Shown piece after piece: positions 1 to 11,014 of a DNA stretch of 64,000 bases. A model generated the notes under the pieces. That model searched no databases and was not told where the DNA came from. It saw only the letters and a program-made list of their open reading frames with translations. The position numbers and the translations under genes are program-made. How positions within the stretch are numbered: the first letter of the stretch is position 1; every line of letters starts with the position of its first letter. Where the stretch lies: NCBI RefSeq assembly GCF_965230735.1, contig NZ_OZ246016.1:62001-126000 (forward strand), given 5' to 3'. The DNA comes from Motiliproteus sp965230735 (GTDB lineage: Bacteria > Pseudomonadota > Gammaproteobacteria > Pseudomonadales > Balneatricaceae).

Positions 1-1
1 C

Positions 2-1294
<1,293 letters not shown>

Positions 1295-1360
1295 GACGCC
1301 ATTTAACCCGGTCCGGCTACCCGAGACGGACCGACTACAAACATAAGAAAGGAAACCTCT

Positions 1361-2632
1361 ATGGAACAAGCAATCGCAACCCAAAACGGCTTCTGGAGCG
1401 GCATGCCGCTATGGAAGAAGATCCTGATCGGGATGGTGCTCGGCACCCTGGTCGGCGCGGTCATGGGCCCCGATGCCGAAATCCTGAAACCGATCGGAAC
1501 CCTGTTCATCAACGCCATCAAGATGCTGATTGTGCCGTTGGTGTTCTGTTCGCTGGTGGTTGGCGTCACCTCGATGCAGGATACCCGCAAGATGGGCCGT
1601 ATCGGCCTGAAGTCGGTATTCCTCTATCTGGGAACCACGGCGGTGGCGATTAGCATCGGCCTCGGACTGGGCACCCTGCTGACCCCCGGCGCCGGCATCA
1701 GCATGAGCGTCGAAGCCGCACCGGTGGCCAAAGAGGCCCCGACGCTGATCCAGACGCTACTGAACATGATTCCGAAGAACCCGATCAGTGCCCTGGCTGC
1801 CGGTAATATCCTGCAGATCATCGTGTTCGCCCTTGGTCTGGGTATCGCGCTGTCACTTTGCGGTAAGAAGGCCGAACCGGCGATCAAGGTGTTCGAGAGC
1901 CTGGCCGAAGGGATGTACAAGCTGACCGAGCTGGTCATGAAGCTGGCCCCCTACGGCATCTTTGGCCTGATGGCCTGGGTCGCCGGTAAATACGGCATGG
2001 ATATCCTGCTGCCGCTGATCAAGGTGATCGCCGCGGTCTATATCGGTTGTCTGGTGCATGTGCTGGTGGTCTATACCGGCCTGATCAGCAGCCTGGGCCG
2101 CTTGAACCCGAAGCGTTACCTGAAGGGCCTGCTGAATCCCGCCTCGGTGGCCTTCACCACCACCAGCAGCTCCGGCACTCTGCCGGCCACCATCAAGGCA
2201 GCACGCGAAGAGATGGGTGTTTCCAAGGGTATTTCCAGCTTTGTCCTGCCGCTGGGCGCCACCATCAACATGGACGGTACCGCGCTCTATCAGGGGGTCT
2301 GCGCGCTGTTTATCGCCCAGGCATTCGGTGTTGACCTGGCCTTCTCCGATTACCTGCTGATCATCATGACCTCGACCCTGGCCTCTATCGGTACCGCCGG
2401 TGTGCCGGGAGCCGGTTTGATCATGTTGTCACTGGTACTCACCACCGTGGGGCTGCCGATGGAAGGTCTGGCCATTGTCGCCGGTATCGACCGCATCCTC
2501 GATATGGCCCGCACCAGCGTCAATGTCTGCGGCGACCTGATGGTCTCGATTCTGGTCGGCAAGAGCGAGAACGAGCTGGACGAGGCGATCTACAACCAGG
2601 AAATCAGCGAAGCCCGCACCGCTACGGCCTGA
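1361..2632 (+). CDS. Dicarboxylate/amino acid:cation symporter (DAACS family)
   Basis: Inner-membrane Na+- or H+-coupled symporter of the SDF/GltP-DctA family, 423 residues, the normal length. Hydrophobic segments run through the protein, and the family hairpin motifs are visible: the serine-rich SSSGTLPATIKAA, the NMDGTALYQGV motif of the Na+/substrate site and AGVPGAGLIML. The ATG lies 7 bp after an AAGAAAGGAAA ribosome-binding stretch. Its position directly behind aspA suggests aspartate, glutamate or fumarate as substrate; this is inferred from context. A strong terminator follows 11 bp after the stop, closing the unit. Confidence 0.92.
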   Translation: MEQAIATQNGFWSGMPLWKKILIGMVLGTLVGAVMGPDAEILKPIGTLFINAIKMLIVPLVFCSLVVGVTSMQDTRKMGRIGLKSVFLYLGTTAVAISIGLGLGTLLTPGAGISMSVEAAPVAKEAPTLIQTLLNMIPKNPISALAAGNILQIIVFALGLGIALSLCGKKAEPAIKVFESLAEGMYKLTELVMKLAPYGIFGLMAWVAGKYGMDILLPLIKVIAAVYIGCLVHVLVVYTGLISSLGRLNPKRYLKGLLNPASVAFTTTSSSGTLPATIKAAREEMGVSKGISSFVLPLGATINMDGTALYQGVCALFIAQAFGVDLAFSDYLLIIMTSTLASIGTAGVPGAGLIMLSLVLTTVGLPMEGLAIVAGIDRILDMARTSVNVCGDLMVSILVGKSENELDEAIYNQEISEARTATA

Positions 2633-2643
2633 TCACTGTCCTT

Positions 2644-2671
2644 AAAGCCCCGCCATGCGGGGCTTTTTTTT
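2644..2671 (+). terminator. Rho-independent terminator after aspA-symporter unit
   Basis: A 10-bp perfect stem AAAGCCCCGC / GCGGGGCTTT with a 3-nt CAT loop is followed directly by a T run. It ends the aspA-symporter transcript. Confidence 0.93.
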
Positions 2672-2768
2672 CCACATCACGGGGTTTCGCCCCCCTAAGT
2701 CCGGTCGAACAAGCCCAACCGCAGTCGCCCTGATCCTCTCCCTGTGCTTTACTGCCTTAACGGTTGCT

Positions 2769-2790
2769 GTTTACTCAAGCTTGAGTAAAC
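2769..2790. promoter_or_regulatory. Perfect 22-bp palindrome upstream of marC (operator-like)
   Basis: The half-site GTTTACTCAAG is followed immediately by its exact reverse complement, with no spacer. It lies 92 bp upstream of the MarC start in an otherwise featureless 210-bp intergenic stretch. Perfect symmetry of this length suggests a binding site for a dimeric regulator. The regulator is unknown. Confidence 0.5.
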
Positions 2791-2882
2791 TTCACCCCCC
2801 TTAATTCAACCCCTCCGACCCCTGTTGGCTGCATGATCACCGCCGGCCCGGTCGAACAAGCTCAACTGAACGACACTGCCCT

Positions 2883-3479
2883 ATGGATCTCGCCACCTAC
2901 CTGAACGCGGTCACCGCGCTCTTCGTCATTATTGACCCGATCGGAGCCGCACTGATTTTCCATTCGCTGGTCCCGGTCGGTGATAACCGCCATCGCTTCG
3001 TGATGGCGGCCAAGGCGGCGCTGATCTCGACCCTGCTGCTGGTTATTTTCGGCAACTACGGTGAACCGCTGTTGAGCCGGTTGGGAATCAGTATCGAAGC
3101 GCTGCGGATATCCGGCGGATTACTGCTGTTCTTCACCGCCTTCAACATGATCACCAAGGATATCGAGTACAACCAGACCAACGAGCGTAAGGATGTGTCG
3201 GTGTTCCCGATGTCGATCCCGATGTTGGCGGGACCGGGGTCGCTGACACTGGCCATTCTGCTGTTCTCCAAGGCTGACTCGTTTGAAGGACAGCTATCGG
3301 TGCTGGCGGCGATTCTCAGTATCACCGCCACGACCCTGGTGCTGATGCTGCTGTCCAAGTATGTGAAGTTGATTATCGGCCGTACCGGCGATGAAATTCT
3401 GCGCCGCTTTCTCGGGGTGATTCTGGCCGCGCTGGCGATCCAGTTCGTCGCCGATGGTGTGACCGGAATGATCGGGTAG
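2883..3479 (+). CDS. MarC family integral membrane protein
   Basis: 198-residue inner-membrane protein of the MarC/UPF0056 family (usual length about 200 residues) with about six predicted transmembrane segments. Typical family features are an N-terminal VTALFVIIDPIG-type segment, a central SVFPMSIPMLAGPGS loop and a C-terminal RFLGVILAALAIQFVADG helix. The biochemical role of the family is not settled; despite the name, E. coli MarC is not part of the multiple-antibiotic-resistance mechanism. It stands alone behind a palindromic operator-like site and converges on the next gene. Confidence 0.9.
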   Translation: MDLATYLNAVTALFVIIDPIGAALIFHSLVPVGDNRHRFVMAAKAALISTLLLVIFGNYGEPLLSRLGISIEALRISGGLLLFFTAFNMITKDIEYNQTNERKDVSVFPMSIPMLAGPGSLTLAILLFSKADSFEGQLSVLAAILSITATTLVLMLLSKYVKLIIGRTGDEILRRFLGVILAALAIQFVADGVTGMIG

Positions 3480-3497
3480 ACCAACGGGCAAGCTGAG

Positions 3498-6400
3498 TTA
3501 AGACGTAGAGTCCGGCTCCAGCCAGTTGGCGGCGAACTGATCGGCCGGCAGCGGATGGCTGAAGAGGTAGCCCTGGGCATAATCGCAATCGATCTGACGT
3601 AACAGCTGCTGCTGTTGTTCGGTTTCCACACCCTCGGCGATCACTTTGATCCCCAGCGTATGGGCCATTGCGATAATTGCCTGACAGAGAACCCGGTCGT
3701 GATTGTCGGGGCTCAGATTGCTGACAAAGCTCTTGTCGATCTTCAAATAATCGATATCGAACTGTTTCAGATAGGCCAGCGATGAATAGCCGGTGCCGAA
3801 GTCATCCAGTGACACCTCCACCCCGTTGTCACGAAACATCAGCAGCTTCTGCAGGATACTGGGATCGGGTTCCATCAACAGCCCTTCGGTGATTTCAACG
3901 CAGAGCCGGGCCGGATTCAGGCCTTCAATAAGGATCTTTTCAAACCATTCCGGTTTGCAACAGTAGTCATCCTGATACTGGGCCGGACTGGTGTTGACCG
4001 AGATCTGCAGCTCGACCTGATAGTCCTGGCTCCACTGCTGCGACTGCCTGGCCACTTCGCTAAAGACCCAGTTACCGATCTCGATGATCAGGCCGGTCTC
4101 CTCGGCCAGCGGAATAAACTCCAGCGGCGAAATCTGACCGTCGGGGTGGTTCCAGCGCAACAGCGCTTCCGCCTTTAAGATCTGTCCGCTGCTCAAGTCG
4201 ATGATCGGCTGGTAATAAACTTCCAGTTGTTGGCGCGGGATCGCCTCGCGCAACTTCCCCAACAGGCGACGACGGGTCTGCGCCAGCACTTCCATTTCGG
4301 GCGTGAAATAATGAAACCGGTTCCGCCCCTTGCCCTTCGCCGCATACATGGCCTGGTCGGCATTTTTCAATAACACCTCTTCGGTATCCGCATCATCGGG
4401 AAAGAACGTGATTCCCAAGCTGGCGGTAACATAGGAGCGGTGATCCAGCAGGGTATAAGGCTCGCTCATCTGCTGTAAGATATTCTTGGCGATTCGCTCA
4501 ATCGCAGCGATATCTCCGACATGATCCAACAACAGCAGAAACTCATCCCCACCGAGACGCGACACCGTGTCGGTTTCACGGACGCAGCGCGTCAGCCGTT
4601 TGGCCGCGTCCTGCAGCAATAGATCACCGTAGGCGTGCCCCAGGGTATCGTTGACCTCCTTGAAGTGATCCAGATCGATCATCATCACCGCAACCCGTCC
4701 GCCGTCGCGGCCTGAGCGTTTCATCATCTGGTCGAACCGGTCACTGAAGGTACGCCGGTTCGGCAACTGCGTCAGCGGATCAAAGTGGGCCAGATGTTTG
4801 AGCTCGGCGTTGGCTTTTTTCTGCTCCACTAGGCTGATGTCGATGCAGTACATCTCCTTGCCGGACGCCTCGGAGCCCAACAGCACATGGCTGGAATAGA
4901 CCGGCACCAGGCTGCCGTCCTTATGCAGCAACTCCAATTCCGCCGCGGGGATCGCCTGTCCCTTATCCACCCAGGCCCGATGTGCCCTGTGCACCTCCTT
5001 GCGCATCGAGGCCGGAATAATCAACTCGTTCAGCGAACGTCCCAGCACTTCATCCTGGGTGAAACCGTAAAGTCGTTCGCTGGCATCATTCCAGTAGGTC
5101 ACCCTCAACTGCTCGTCATAGCCCTGAACCGCAATCGCCGGCAGGCTGTCGATCAGCTCCCGAAAACGATGCTCACTCTCTCGAATCAACATCTCGGCCT
5201 TCTTTCTCTCGGTGATATCGAGCATCAAGCCTCGCATCACCACCGGACGACCCTCTTCGACCACCAGATTGACCATATCCCTGATCCAGAGCATCTGCCC
5301 GTCGGCATGGACAAAGCGGTACTCAAACTCATGATCGAGCAACTTCGAGGTTTGTGTGCGGCAGTAATTCACCGCCTGATCCCGATCCTCCGGGTGGATA
5401 TTCTGATGCCAGAAGTTGGGCTGCAGCCACTCCTCAACCGAATAACCCAGAATGCGGACGGCGTTGTCGCTGATATAGGTAAAGTTCTCGGTCTCGACAT
5501 CGGCTTCCCAGACCATCGCATCGGTGGTTTCCACCAGGTTCTTAAAGCGCTGCCGACTCAAGCGGTGAGCGGCTTCGGACTTGCGCAGCCGATAGTTCCA
5601 ATAAGCGAAAATCGATAATAGGGCCAGCCCCAAGGCTAGTCCGATACCGATCTTCTCAAGCGGTACACCGTTCGGCAGTTCCAACCTCTGCCAGCGATCA
5701 TAGATCTGATTGCGCTCCGCTTCGCTGATACTGCCCATCGCCGTTGCTATTATCGCCGCCAGCTCCTGGTTGGCTTTGTAGACCCCGATGCGGAAATCAC
5801 TCTGATAGTCGGTGTGGCCGGAGAAAGTCAGATTCAGGATGCCGGTCTTTTTCATCACCAGACTGGCGGCGGTGGCATCGCCGACAAAGGCATCCGCCCG
5901 ACCGCTCGAAACGAATTCCAGCGCCTGCTGTAGACTGGCTGTGTTGACGATATTGATGTTGGGGTAGTCGCGCTTGACCAGCTCGTTGGTGAAATGGCCC
6001 TTATGAATGGCTACCGTGCGGCCATTGAGCTTATCCAGGGTGCCCAGGTACCCCTGAGACTGTTTGCTGATGATTACCGTAGCACTGGAGAGATAAGGTT
6101 CGCTGAACAGCAGATAATCTTCCCGTTCCGGTGTTTTCACCAGACAGGACATCAGGTCGAAGGCACCGTTGCTGGCAGCCTGGAGCACCTCGGACCAGGA
6201 TTGATCCGGTTCAACCCAGGGCTTGATCTCGACCCCGAGGCGCTGTTCCAGCAGCTTGATATAGTCCGCAGCCATACCGGTGTAACGGCCGCTCTCATCA
6301 ATCCACTCGTAAGGGGCGAAACTTCGATCGACACCCAGTTTCAACAGCGGGTGCTGCTCCAACCAGGCGATCTGTTGTGCTGTCAGATTCTGTTCACGCC

Positions 6401-6527
6401 AGCTGGCGTCATTCTGCGAAGCCCGGACGTTGTCACTGGGAAGGGAAACCAGAGCAGAGGTGCCTAGCAGGACCAGGAAAAACACCCAGATACGACTTGC
6501 GAACATCCCTTTCTCCAATAATCCCAA
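3498..6527 (-). CDS. Periplasmic-sensor PAS-GGDEF-EAL protein
   Basis: 1009-residue membrane-anchored c-di-GMP enzyme. Order of parts: signal/anchor (about 1-37), an extracytoplasmic solute-binding-type domain (SBP_bac_3, about 45-275, with the LKLGVD...APYEWIDESG opening typical of the family), a transmembrane helix (about 291-311), two PAS domains (about 325-445 and 450-570), GGDEF (motif at about 656-660 in SRLGGDEF, intact) and EAL (AEALLRW at about 786, with DDFGTGYSSL and the later EGVET motif). Both catalytic signatures look intact, so it may make or degrade c-di-GMP depending on ligand. The architecture implies sensing a small periplasmic ligand, perhaps an amino acid. It is transcribed alone. 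Confidence 0.92.
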   Translation of the reverse strand: MGLLEKGMFASRIWVFFLVLLGTSALVSLPSDNVRASQNDASWREQNLTAQQIAWLEQHPLLKLGVDRSFAPYEWIDESGRYTGMAADYIKLLEQRLGVEIKPWVEPDQSWSEVLQAASNGAFDLMSCLVKTPEREDYLLFSEPYLSSATVIISKQSQGYLGTLDKLNGRTVAIHKGHFTNELVKRDYPNINIVNTASLQQALEFVSSGRADAFVGDATAASLVMKKTGILNLTFSGHTDYQSDFRIGVYKANQELAAIIATAMGSISEAERNQIYDRWQRLELPNGVPLEKIGIGLALGLALLSIFAYWNYRLRKSEAAHRLSRQRFKNLVETTDAMVWEADVETENFTYISDNAVRILGYSVEEWLQPNFWHQNIHPEDRDQAVNYCRTQTSKLLDHEFEYRFVHADGQMLWIRDMVNLVVEEGRPVVMRGLMLDITERKKAEMLIRESEHRFRELIDSLPAIAVQGYDEQLRVTYWNDASERLYGFTQDEVLGRSLNELIIPASMRKEVHRAHRAWVDKGQAIPAAELELLHKDGSLVPVYSSHVLLGSEASGKEMYCIDISLVEQKKANAELKHLAHFDPLTQLPNRRTFSDRFDQMMKRSGRDGGRVAVMMIDLDHFKEVNDTLGHAYGDLLLQDAAKRLTRCVRETDTVSRLGGDEFLLLLDHVGDIAAIERIAKNILQQMSEPYTLLDHRSYVTASLGITFFPDDADTEEVLLKNADQAMYAAKGKGRNRFHYFTPEMEVLAQTRRRLLGKLREAIPRQQLEVYYQPIIDLSSGQILKAEALLRWNHPDGQISPLEFIPLAEETGLIIEIGNWVFSEVARQSQQWSQDYQVELQISVNTSPAQYQDDYCCKPEWFEKILIEGLNPARLCVEITEGLLMEPDPSILQKLLMFRDNGVEVSLDDFGTGYSSLAYLKQFDIDYLKIDKSFVSNLSPDNHDRVLCQAIIAMAHTLGIKVIAEGVETEQQQQLLRQIDCDYAQGYLFSHPLPADQFAANWLEPDSTS

Positions 6528-6650
6528 CGCTGGTCCAACTCAGGATCGGCTCGTCAGTGCCTCATTAATTAGCATAGTCCGTAATCGGCGGTTAAAAAGC
6601 GCCGGGCTGGGAAAAGTCGATAGAATTTAAGGGATACAGCGAGCCAGCCA

Positions 6651-8156
6651 CTATCCGCTGGCTTGGACCTGTTCGACCATCAACGTGACATAGCCCCGAT
6701 TGTTGCCGTAAAACCCCCAGGCGTCGTTGGCAAAACAATACAGATAACCGGATCGCTCGACCCGAATCTGAGCCTGTTCACCGATCTCGAAGTGGTACAG
6801 CGGTTCGTGGGTGCCGTCCACCCCCGGGTTGCCGCCGTCGGCGATCGCGCCCATCAGGCAGAACCAGTCGGCATGTTCGATCCGCTTGGTGCCGAAGAAA
6901 TTGGCCTGTTGATTACCGAACAGTTTCTTGAACCCGCTTTCAAACAAGCCGGTGATCTTTCCTGCCAGATGGATAATTTCCCCCTTGTGGAAATCCCCGT
7001 CTTCGGTGCCCTTGGGTGAAGCGGGTATCGAGGCATCCATCCACTCGCCGGTGGCACTAAAGCGATAGCACTGCCCTGCTTCCAGAAAGATTCCGGTCCA
7101 GTTCCAGGGATGCTTGGCGTAGATATCGATCTCGATCGGTTGGCCGTTGAAGGCACGGGTCGGCAGGTAACGGCCCTGATTTAGCGGCGCCCTGCGGCGC
7201 CGCTCGGTCACCGAGGCGTGAAGCGCCGATCGGTTGTGATCCAGATCGGGGATGCTGCGCGGTGCACTGACCAGGGCCTTCATCGCGCCGACGTGGGAAT
7301 CATGCTCCAGTCCCTGCGGGTCGGGTTTGATCTGTTGCAGCATCGGGGGACTCAGGACCACCCCCTGCTCCTTCGCTTCCTGGATCATCCATTCAAGCGC
7401 ACCGTCCGACAGCCCGGTCTCCTTATAGCCTCCACCCACATCCGAATGCACCCCGGGGAACCACAGCTGCTTCAAGCTACCGTCGGTGCGATCGCTCTTC
7501 CACAGCGTCGGGGTGAAACTGCCACGCTTCTCATTCAACGCCACCGCATGGCGGGCCTGGCCGATATGGTCGCCCAACGCGACATTGTGAAACTGATATT
7601 TTTCCGGATTATCGAAGATATTCAGCAGCGATTTATCGTTGGGAATCCCCAGGGCACCGACGGTGTCCCAAACACCGACAAACGCCACCGCGCAGGAATC
7701 GGGATGAAAATGAATCCCCTCATCGAGCACTTCACCATTACGGTAGCCTTTGCGGTAAACCTGTTTGACCAGGGAATCACGGGGCTGCCCCGGATGCCGG
7801 GAGAAATCGATCAGGCCGTACCTGCCGATCATTCCGGCCAGGCTTCGTGCGGTAAAGGCGCCGCGACTGAAGCCGAACAGATAGAGCCTATCGTCATGCT
7901 GATACTTATCCGACAGCCACTGGTAGCAATCGCGGATATCCTCTCCCAGTCCATAACCGACCATCCCCCCCATCACCTTGTCGACCAGCCCGCCGGTGCC
8001 GACACCGGACTGATAACGGCTCAGCTGGCTGGGATTGTCGCCATCCAGATCGATCGCTTCGAACAGCTTGCGGACATTGGTCGGAGCCGGAACCTCATCA
8101 TCCTCATTGTTGGGGTCGTTCCAGGTTCCGTCACAGCATACGATTAGATTCCTCAT
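6651..8156 (-). CDS. DUF2235 alpha/beta-hydrolase domain protein
   Basis: 501-residue protein with an N-terminal DUF2235 domain (about 1-330). It opens with NLIVCCDGTWNDPNN and carries the nucleophile elbow GFSRG at about residue 97-101, as in the Tle1 group of type VI secretion phospholipases. The C-terminal region (about 345-495), containing a YRFSATGEWMDASIP segment and aromatic repeats, resembles a LecA-like beta-sandwich seen fused to some DUF2235 proteins. No type VI genes or immunity partner are visible nearby, so assignment as a secreted effector is not supported here; a housekeeping lipase/hydrolase role is equally possible. No signal peptide is apparent. Confidence 0.82.
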   Translation of the reverse strand: MRNLIVCCDGTWNDPNNEDDEVPAPTNVRKLFEAIDLDGDNPSQLSRYQSGVGTGGLVDKVMGGMVGYGLGEDIRDCYQWLSDKYQHDDRLYLFGFSRGAFTARSLAGMIGRYGLIDFSRHPGQPRDSLVKQVYRKGYRNGEVLDEGIHFHPDSCAVAFVGVWDTVGALGIPNDKSLLNIFDNPEKYQFHNVALGDHIGQARHAVALNEKRGSFTPTLWKSDRTDGSLKQLWFPGVHSDVGGGYKETGLSDGALEWMIQEAKEQGVVLSPPMLQQIKPDPQGLEHDSHVGAMKALVSAPRSIPDLDHNRSALHASVTERRRRAPLNQGRYLPTRAFNGQPIEIDIYAKHPWNWTGIFLEAGQCYRFSATGEWMDASIPASPKGTEDGDFHKGEIIHLAGKITGLFESGFKKLFGNQQANFFGTKRIEHADWFCLMGAIADGGNPGVDGTHEPLYHFEIGEQAQIRVERSGYLYCFANDAWGFYGNNRGYVTLMVEQVQASG

Positions 8157-8506
8157 CGGAGCCTCCTCGTCGGGTCAGCTATAGCCCGGTGCGGGTACCC
8201 CCGTAACAGGCCAACAGGTGGTTGATTCCATTACAGCCACTGCCTGACTGATAGTAGATCAAGCCGCCGGGGTTTGCGGCTCGGGAAGTGGATCACACAA
8301 CCGCTTAAGCCCAGGTCGGAATCACTGAAAAATCACCGGCGCAAAGTGACATATGCTCAATTCCGACAGAAATATTAAGTTATTGGTGATTTATTGATTT
8401 CAGACATGTATGTTGCCGCACCAAGAGCGATAGCCTTGGCCGATCAATTGTCAACAACTCCTGCCAAACTGCAGGCAGGCGCCTCAGGAAGAGTACGCGT
8501 AACCTC
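8157..8506. other. 350-bp intergenic region between divergent genes
   Basis: No gene is supported. The right half is AT-rich and probably holds the promoter for the CBS-PAS-GGDEF-EAL gene. The segment TATTGGTGATTTATTGA (8381-8397) is nearly repeated (15 of 17 bases) at 22890-22906, immediately upstream of the TetR-family gene. No terminator-like hairpin was seen. Confidence 0.5.
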
Positions 8507-11014
8507 ATGAATCTAAGACCCTCCAAAGCGATCGCATCGATCGTGCAGCAACAGATCGTCAGCTGCGGTCCGGAAACCAGCCTGTTGGCGGTCTCCCGAC
8601 TGATGCGCGAATGCCGTTGCAGCTCGGTCCTGATCAGTGAAGAGGGTCAGCCGCTGGGCATCTGGACCGAAAGCGATGCGATGAAGCTCGATTTTCAGAA
8701 TCCGGCGGTGGTCAACAGCCCGATCCAACGTTGGATGAGCGCCCCGGTACAAACGATCAACGCGTCAGCCAGTCTGGATGAGGCCGCCCACCACTTTAAA
8801 GGCAGCGGTATTCGCCACCTGCTGGTCACCGATGATCAGGGCAAACAGCTAGGTATTCTGTCGCAAAGCGATATAGTCAGACATCAGGACGCCGAGTACT
8901 TCGTGCACATGAGCGAAGTACAATCCATCCTGCCCAATAGGGCACCGCTACAGATCAGCCAGAGCGAACAGCTGGCAACGGCGGTCACCACCATGCGTGA
9001 CCATCAATCCGACTGCATCGTCATCACCGAACAGCAACAACCGGTAGGGATGTTGACCGAGCGCGATCTGGTCAGGCTGATTGCCGAAGACAAGATGGGC
9101 AGTGCGTTGAGTGATGAGATCAGCAAACCGCTGATCTGCATCCCGGCGACCATGACCCTGCTGGCGGCCCGCTCGCTGATGGACAGACGCAACATTCGCC
9201 ATCTGGGTGTCACCGACCAGAGCGGCAACCTGATAGGACTGATCTCGTTTGCCGATATTCTGTCCAATATCGAGCAGGCGTACGCCAATCGGCTCAGGGA
9301 AGCCCTGGCCAGCCGCGCCGCCGACCTGGCCCGCAGCAAACATGATCTCAACATGGCTCACGCGCTGATCGATGCCTCCATGGACGGCATCATGGTCACC
9401 GACGAGCAGGGGATTATCCAGTCGGTCAACCCCGCCTTCACGATCCTGACCGGCTACTCCGAAAACGAGGCCCTGGGGCAAAACGCCAGTCTGATCAGCT
9501 CCGGTAAACAGTCGCCGGAGTTTTACCGGGAGATGTGGAAGCAGATCCATCGGACCGGTTCCTGGCAGGGAGAGATCTGGAACCGACGCAAGAGCGGCGA
9601 GTTGTTCCCGGAGTGGCTGACTATCACCGCGATCCACGACGCGCAACACAACCGTACCCTCTACGCCGGGATCTTCAGCGATATCACCGAGCGCAAGAAA
9701 TCCGAAGAGATCATCGAAAATCTGGCCTACTACGACCCGCTGACCCGGCTGCCCAACCGCCAGCTGTTGTTCGACCGGGTCGATGTCGCACTGGCCACCG
9801 CCAAACGGGACGGTAACCGCCTGGCGCTGATCTGTATCGATCTGGACCACTTCAAACGGATCAACGACTCCCTCGGTCACTCCGCCGGCGACCAGGTCCT
9901 GAGCGAGGTTTCCAAACGCCTGCAGGGCTGTATCCGTGCCGGCGACACCATCTCCCGGGTCGGCGGTGACGAACTGATTCTGTTGCTGACCGAATTGGAC
10001 AACGACGATGCCGCCCGCCGTATCGCCCAGAGCGCCATCGAAGCCCTGAAACAACCGGTTCGGGTCGAAGGCCACGAGCTCTACATCAGCGCCAGCATGG
10101 GTTGCAGCATCTACCCCCAGGATGGGCGCGACCGCGACACCCTGCTGAAAAACGCCGACATCGCGATGTACCGGACCAAGCAGGCCGGTCGCAACGGTTT
10201 CCAACTCTACTGCGCCGATATGAACGAGCGCTCAATGCGGCAGCTGAAACTGGAAAACCGACTTCGCATCGCCCTGTCCGAACAGGCGTTTACGCTCCAT
10301 TACCAGCCCAAGGTCGATATCGGCCGCGGTGAGATGATCGGTGTAGAAGCCCTGCTGCGTTGGCAGGACCCGGAGCTGGGTTCGATCCCGCCGGACGAAT
10401 TTATTCCGCTGGCCGAAGAGCTTGGCCTGATCGGTGAGATCGGGGCCTGGGTCATCAATCAGGCTTGCCGGCAGTGTCGCCGCTGGCTCGATCAGGGTAA
10501 TGACGAGCTGAAGATCAGCATCAACGTCTCGCCCCAGCAACTGTTGCGACGGGACCTGACCGAGGATATCAGCCAGGCACTGCAACAGGCCGATATCCCG
10601 GCCCGGCTATTGGATCTGGAAATTACCGAAAGCTGCCTGATCGAAGACACCGACACCGTTGCCACCACGTTGCATCGATTGCGCGATCAGGGCGTCAGCA
10701 TCTCGATGGACGACTTCGGTACCGGCTACTCCAGTCTCAGTCTGCTGAAACGGATACCGCTGGATAACCTCAAAATCGACCGTAGCTTTGTCGATGGCAT
10801 CGGCCACGACAACAACGACGGCGAACTGGTTTCCACCATCATTCTGATGGCCCATAACCTCGGCCTGAAAGTGATCGCCGAAGGGGTGGAGACACCCCAG
10901 CAACTGGATTACCTGAGTTCGCTCAACTGCGATCAGGTGCAGGGCTACTACTTCAGCAAACCGCAACCGGCCGATCAGATTCCCGCGCTCCAGAAGCGTA
11001 GCCACTGGCCCTGA
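8507..11014 (+). CDS. CBS(x4)-PAS-GGDEF-EAL signalling protein
   Basis: 835-residue cytoplasmic protein. It has two tandem CBS pairs (about residues 10-260; repeated motifs such as GIWTESDAMKL, GILSQSDIVRH, GMLTERDLVRL and GLISFADIL), a short helical linker, PAS (about 270-395), GGDEF (about 400-560; motif reads GGDEL at about 485-489) and EAL (about 575-825; VEALLRW at about 612, DDFGTGYSSL, EGVET). The EAL motif is intact, while the cyclase motif has Leu instead of the final Phe, so phosphodiesterase activity is more certain than cyclase activity. CBS pairs usually bind adenine nucleotides, suggesting energy-status control. No transmembrane segment is visible. Confidence 0.9.
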   Translation: MNLRPSKAIASIVQQQIVSCGPETSLLAVSRLMRECRCSSVLISEEGQPLGIWTESDAMKLDFQNPAVVNSPIQRWMSAPVQTINASASLDEAAHHFKGSGIRHLLVTDDQGKQLGILSQSDIVRHQDAEYFVHMSEVQSILPNRAPLQISQSEQLATAVTTMRDHQSDCIVITEQQQPVGMLTERDLVRLIAEDKMGSALSDEISKPLICIPATMTLLAARSLMDRRNIRHLGVTDQSGNLIGLISFADILSNIEQAYANRLREALASRAADLARSKHDLNMAHALIDASMDGIMVTDEQGIIQSVNPAFTILTGYSENEALGQNASLISSGKQSPEFYREMWKQIHRTGSWQGEIWNRRKSGELFPEWLTITAIHDAQHNRTLYAGIFSDITERKKSEEIIENLAYYDPLTRLPNRQLLFDRVDVALATAKRDGNRLALICIDLDHFKRINDSLGHSAGDQVLSEVSKRLQGCIRAGDTISRVGGDELILLLTELDNDDAARRIAQSAIEALKQPVRVEGHELYISASMGCSIYPQDGRDRDTLLKNADIAMYRTKQAGRNGFQLYCADMNERSMRQLKLENRLRIALSEQAFTLHYQPKVDIGRGEMIGVEALLRWQDPELGSIPPDEFIPLAEELGLIGEIGAWVINQACRQCRRWLDQGNDELKISINVSPQQLLRRDLTEDISQALQQADIPARLLDLEITESCLIEDTDTVATTLHRLRDQGVSISMDDFGTGYSSLSLLKRIPLDNLKIDRSFVDGIGHDNNDGELVSTIILMAHNLGLKVIAEGVETPQQLDYLSSLNCDQVQGYYFSKPQPADQIPALQKRSHWP

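Noticed and set aside
6651..8156. DUF2235 protein as type VI secretion effector Tle1
   Set aside because: No VgrG, PAAR, Hcp or immunity gene is near, and the C-terminal region differs from a typical Tle1; a secretion role is not supported.
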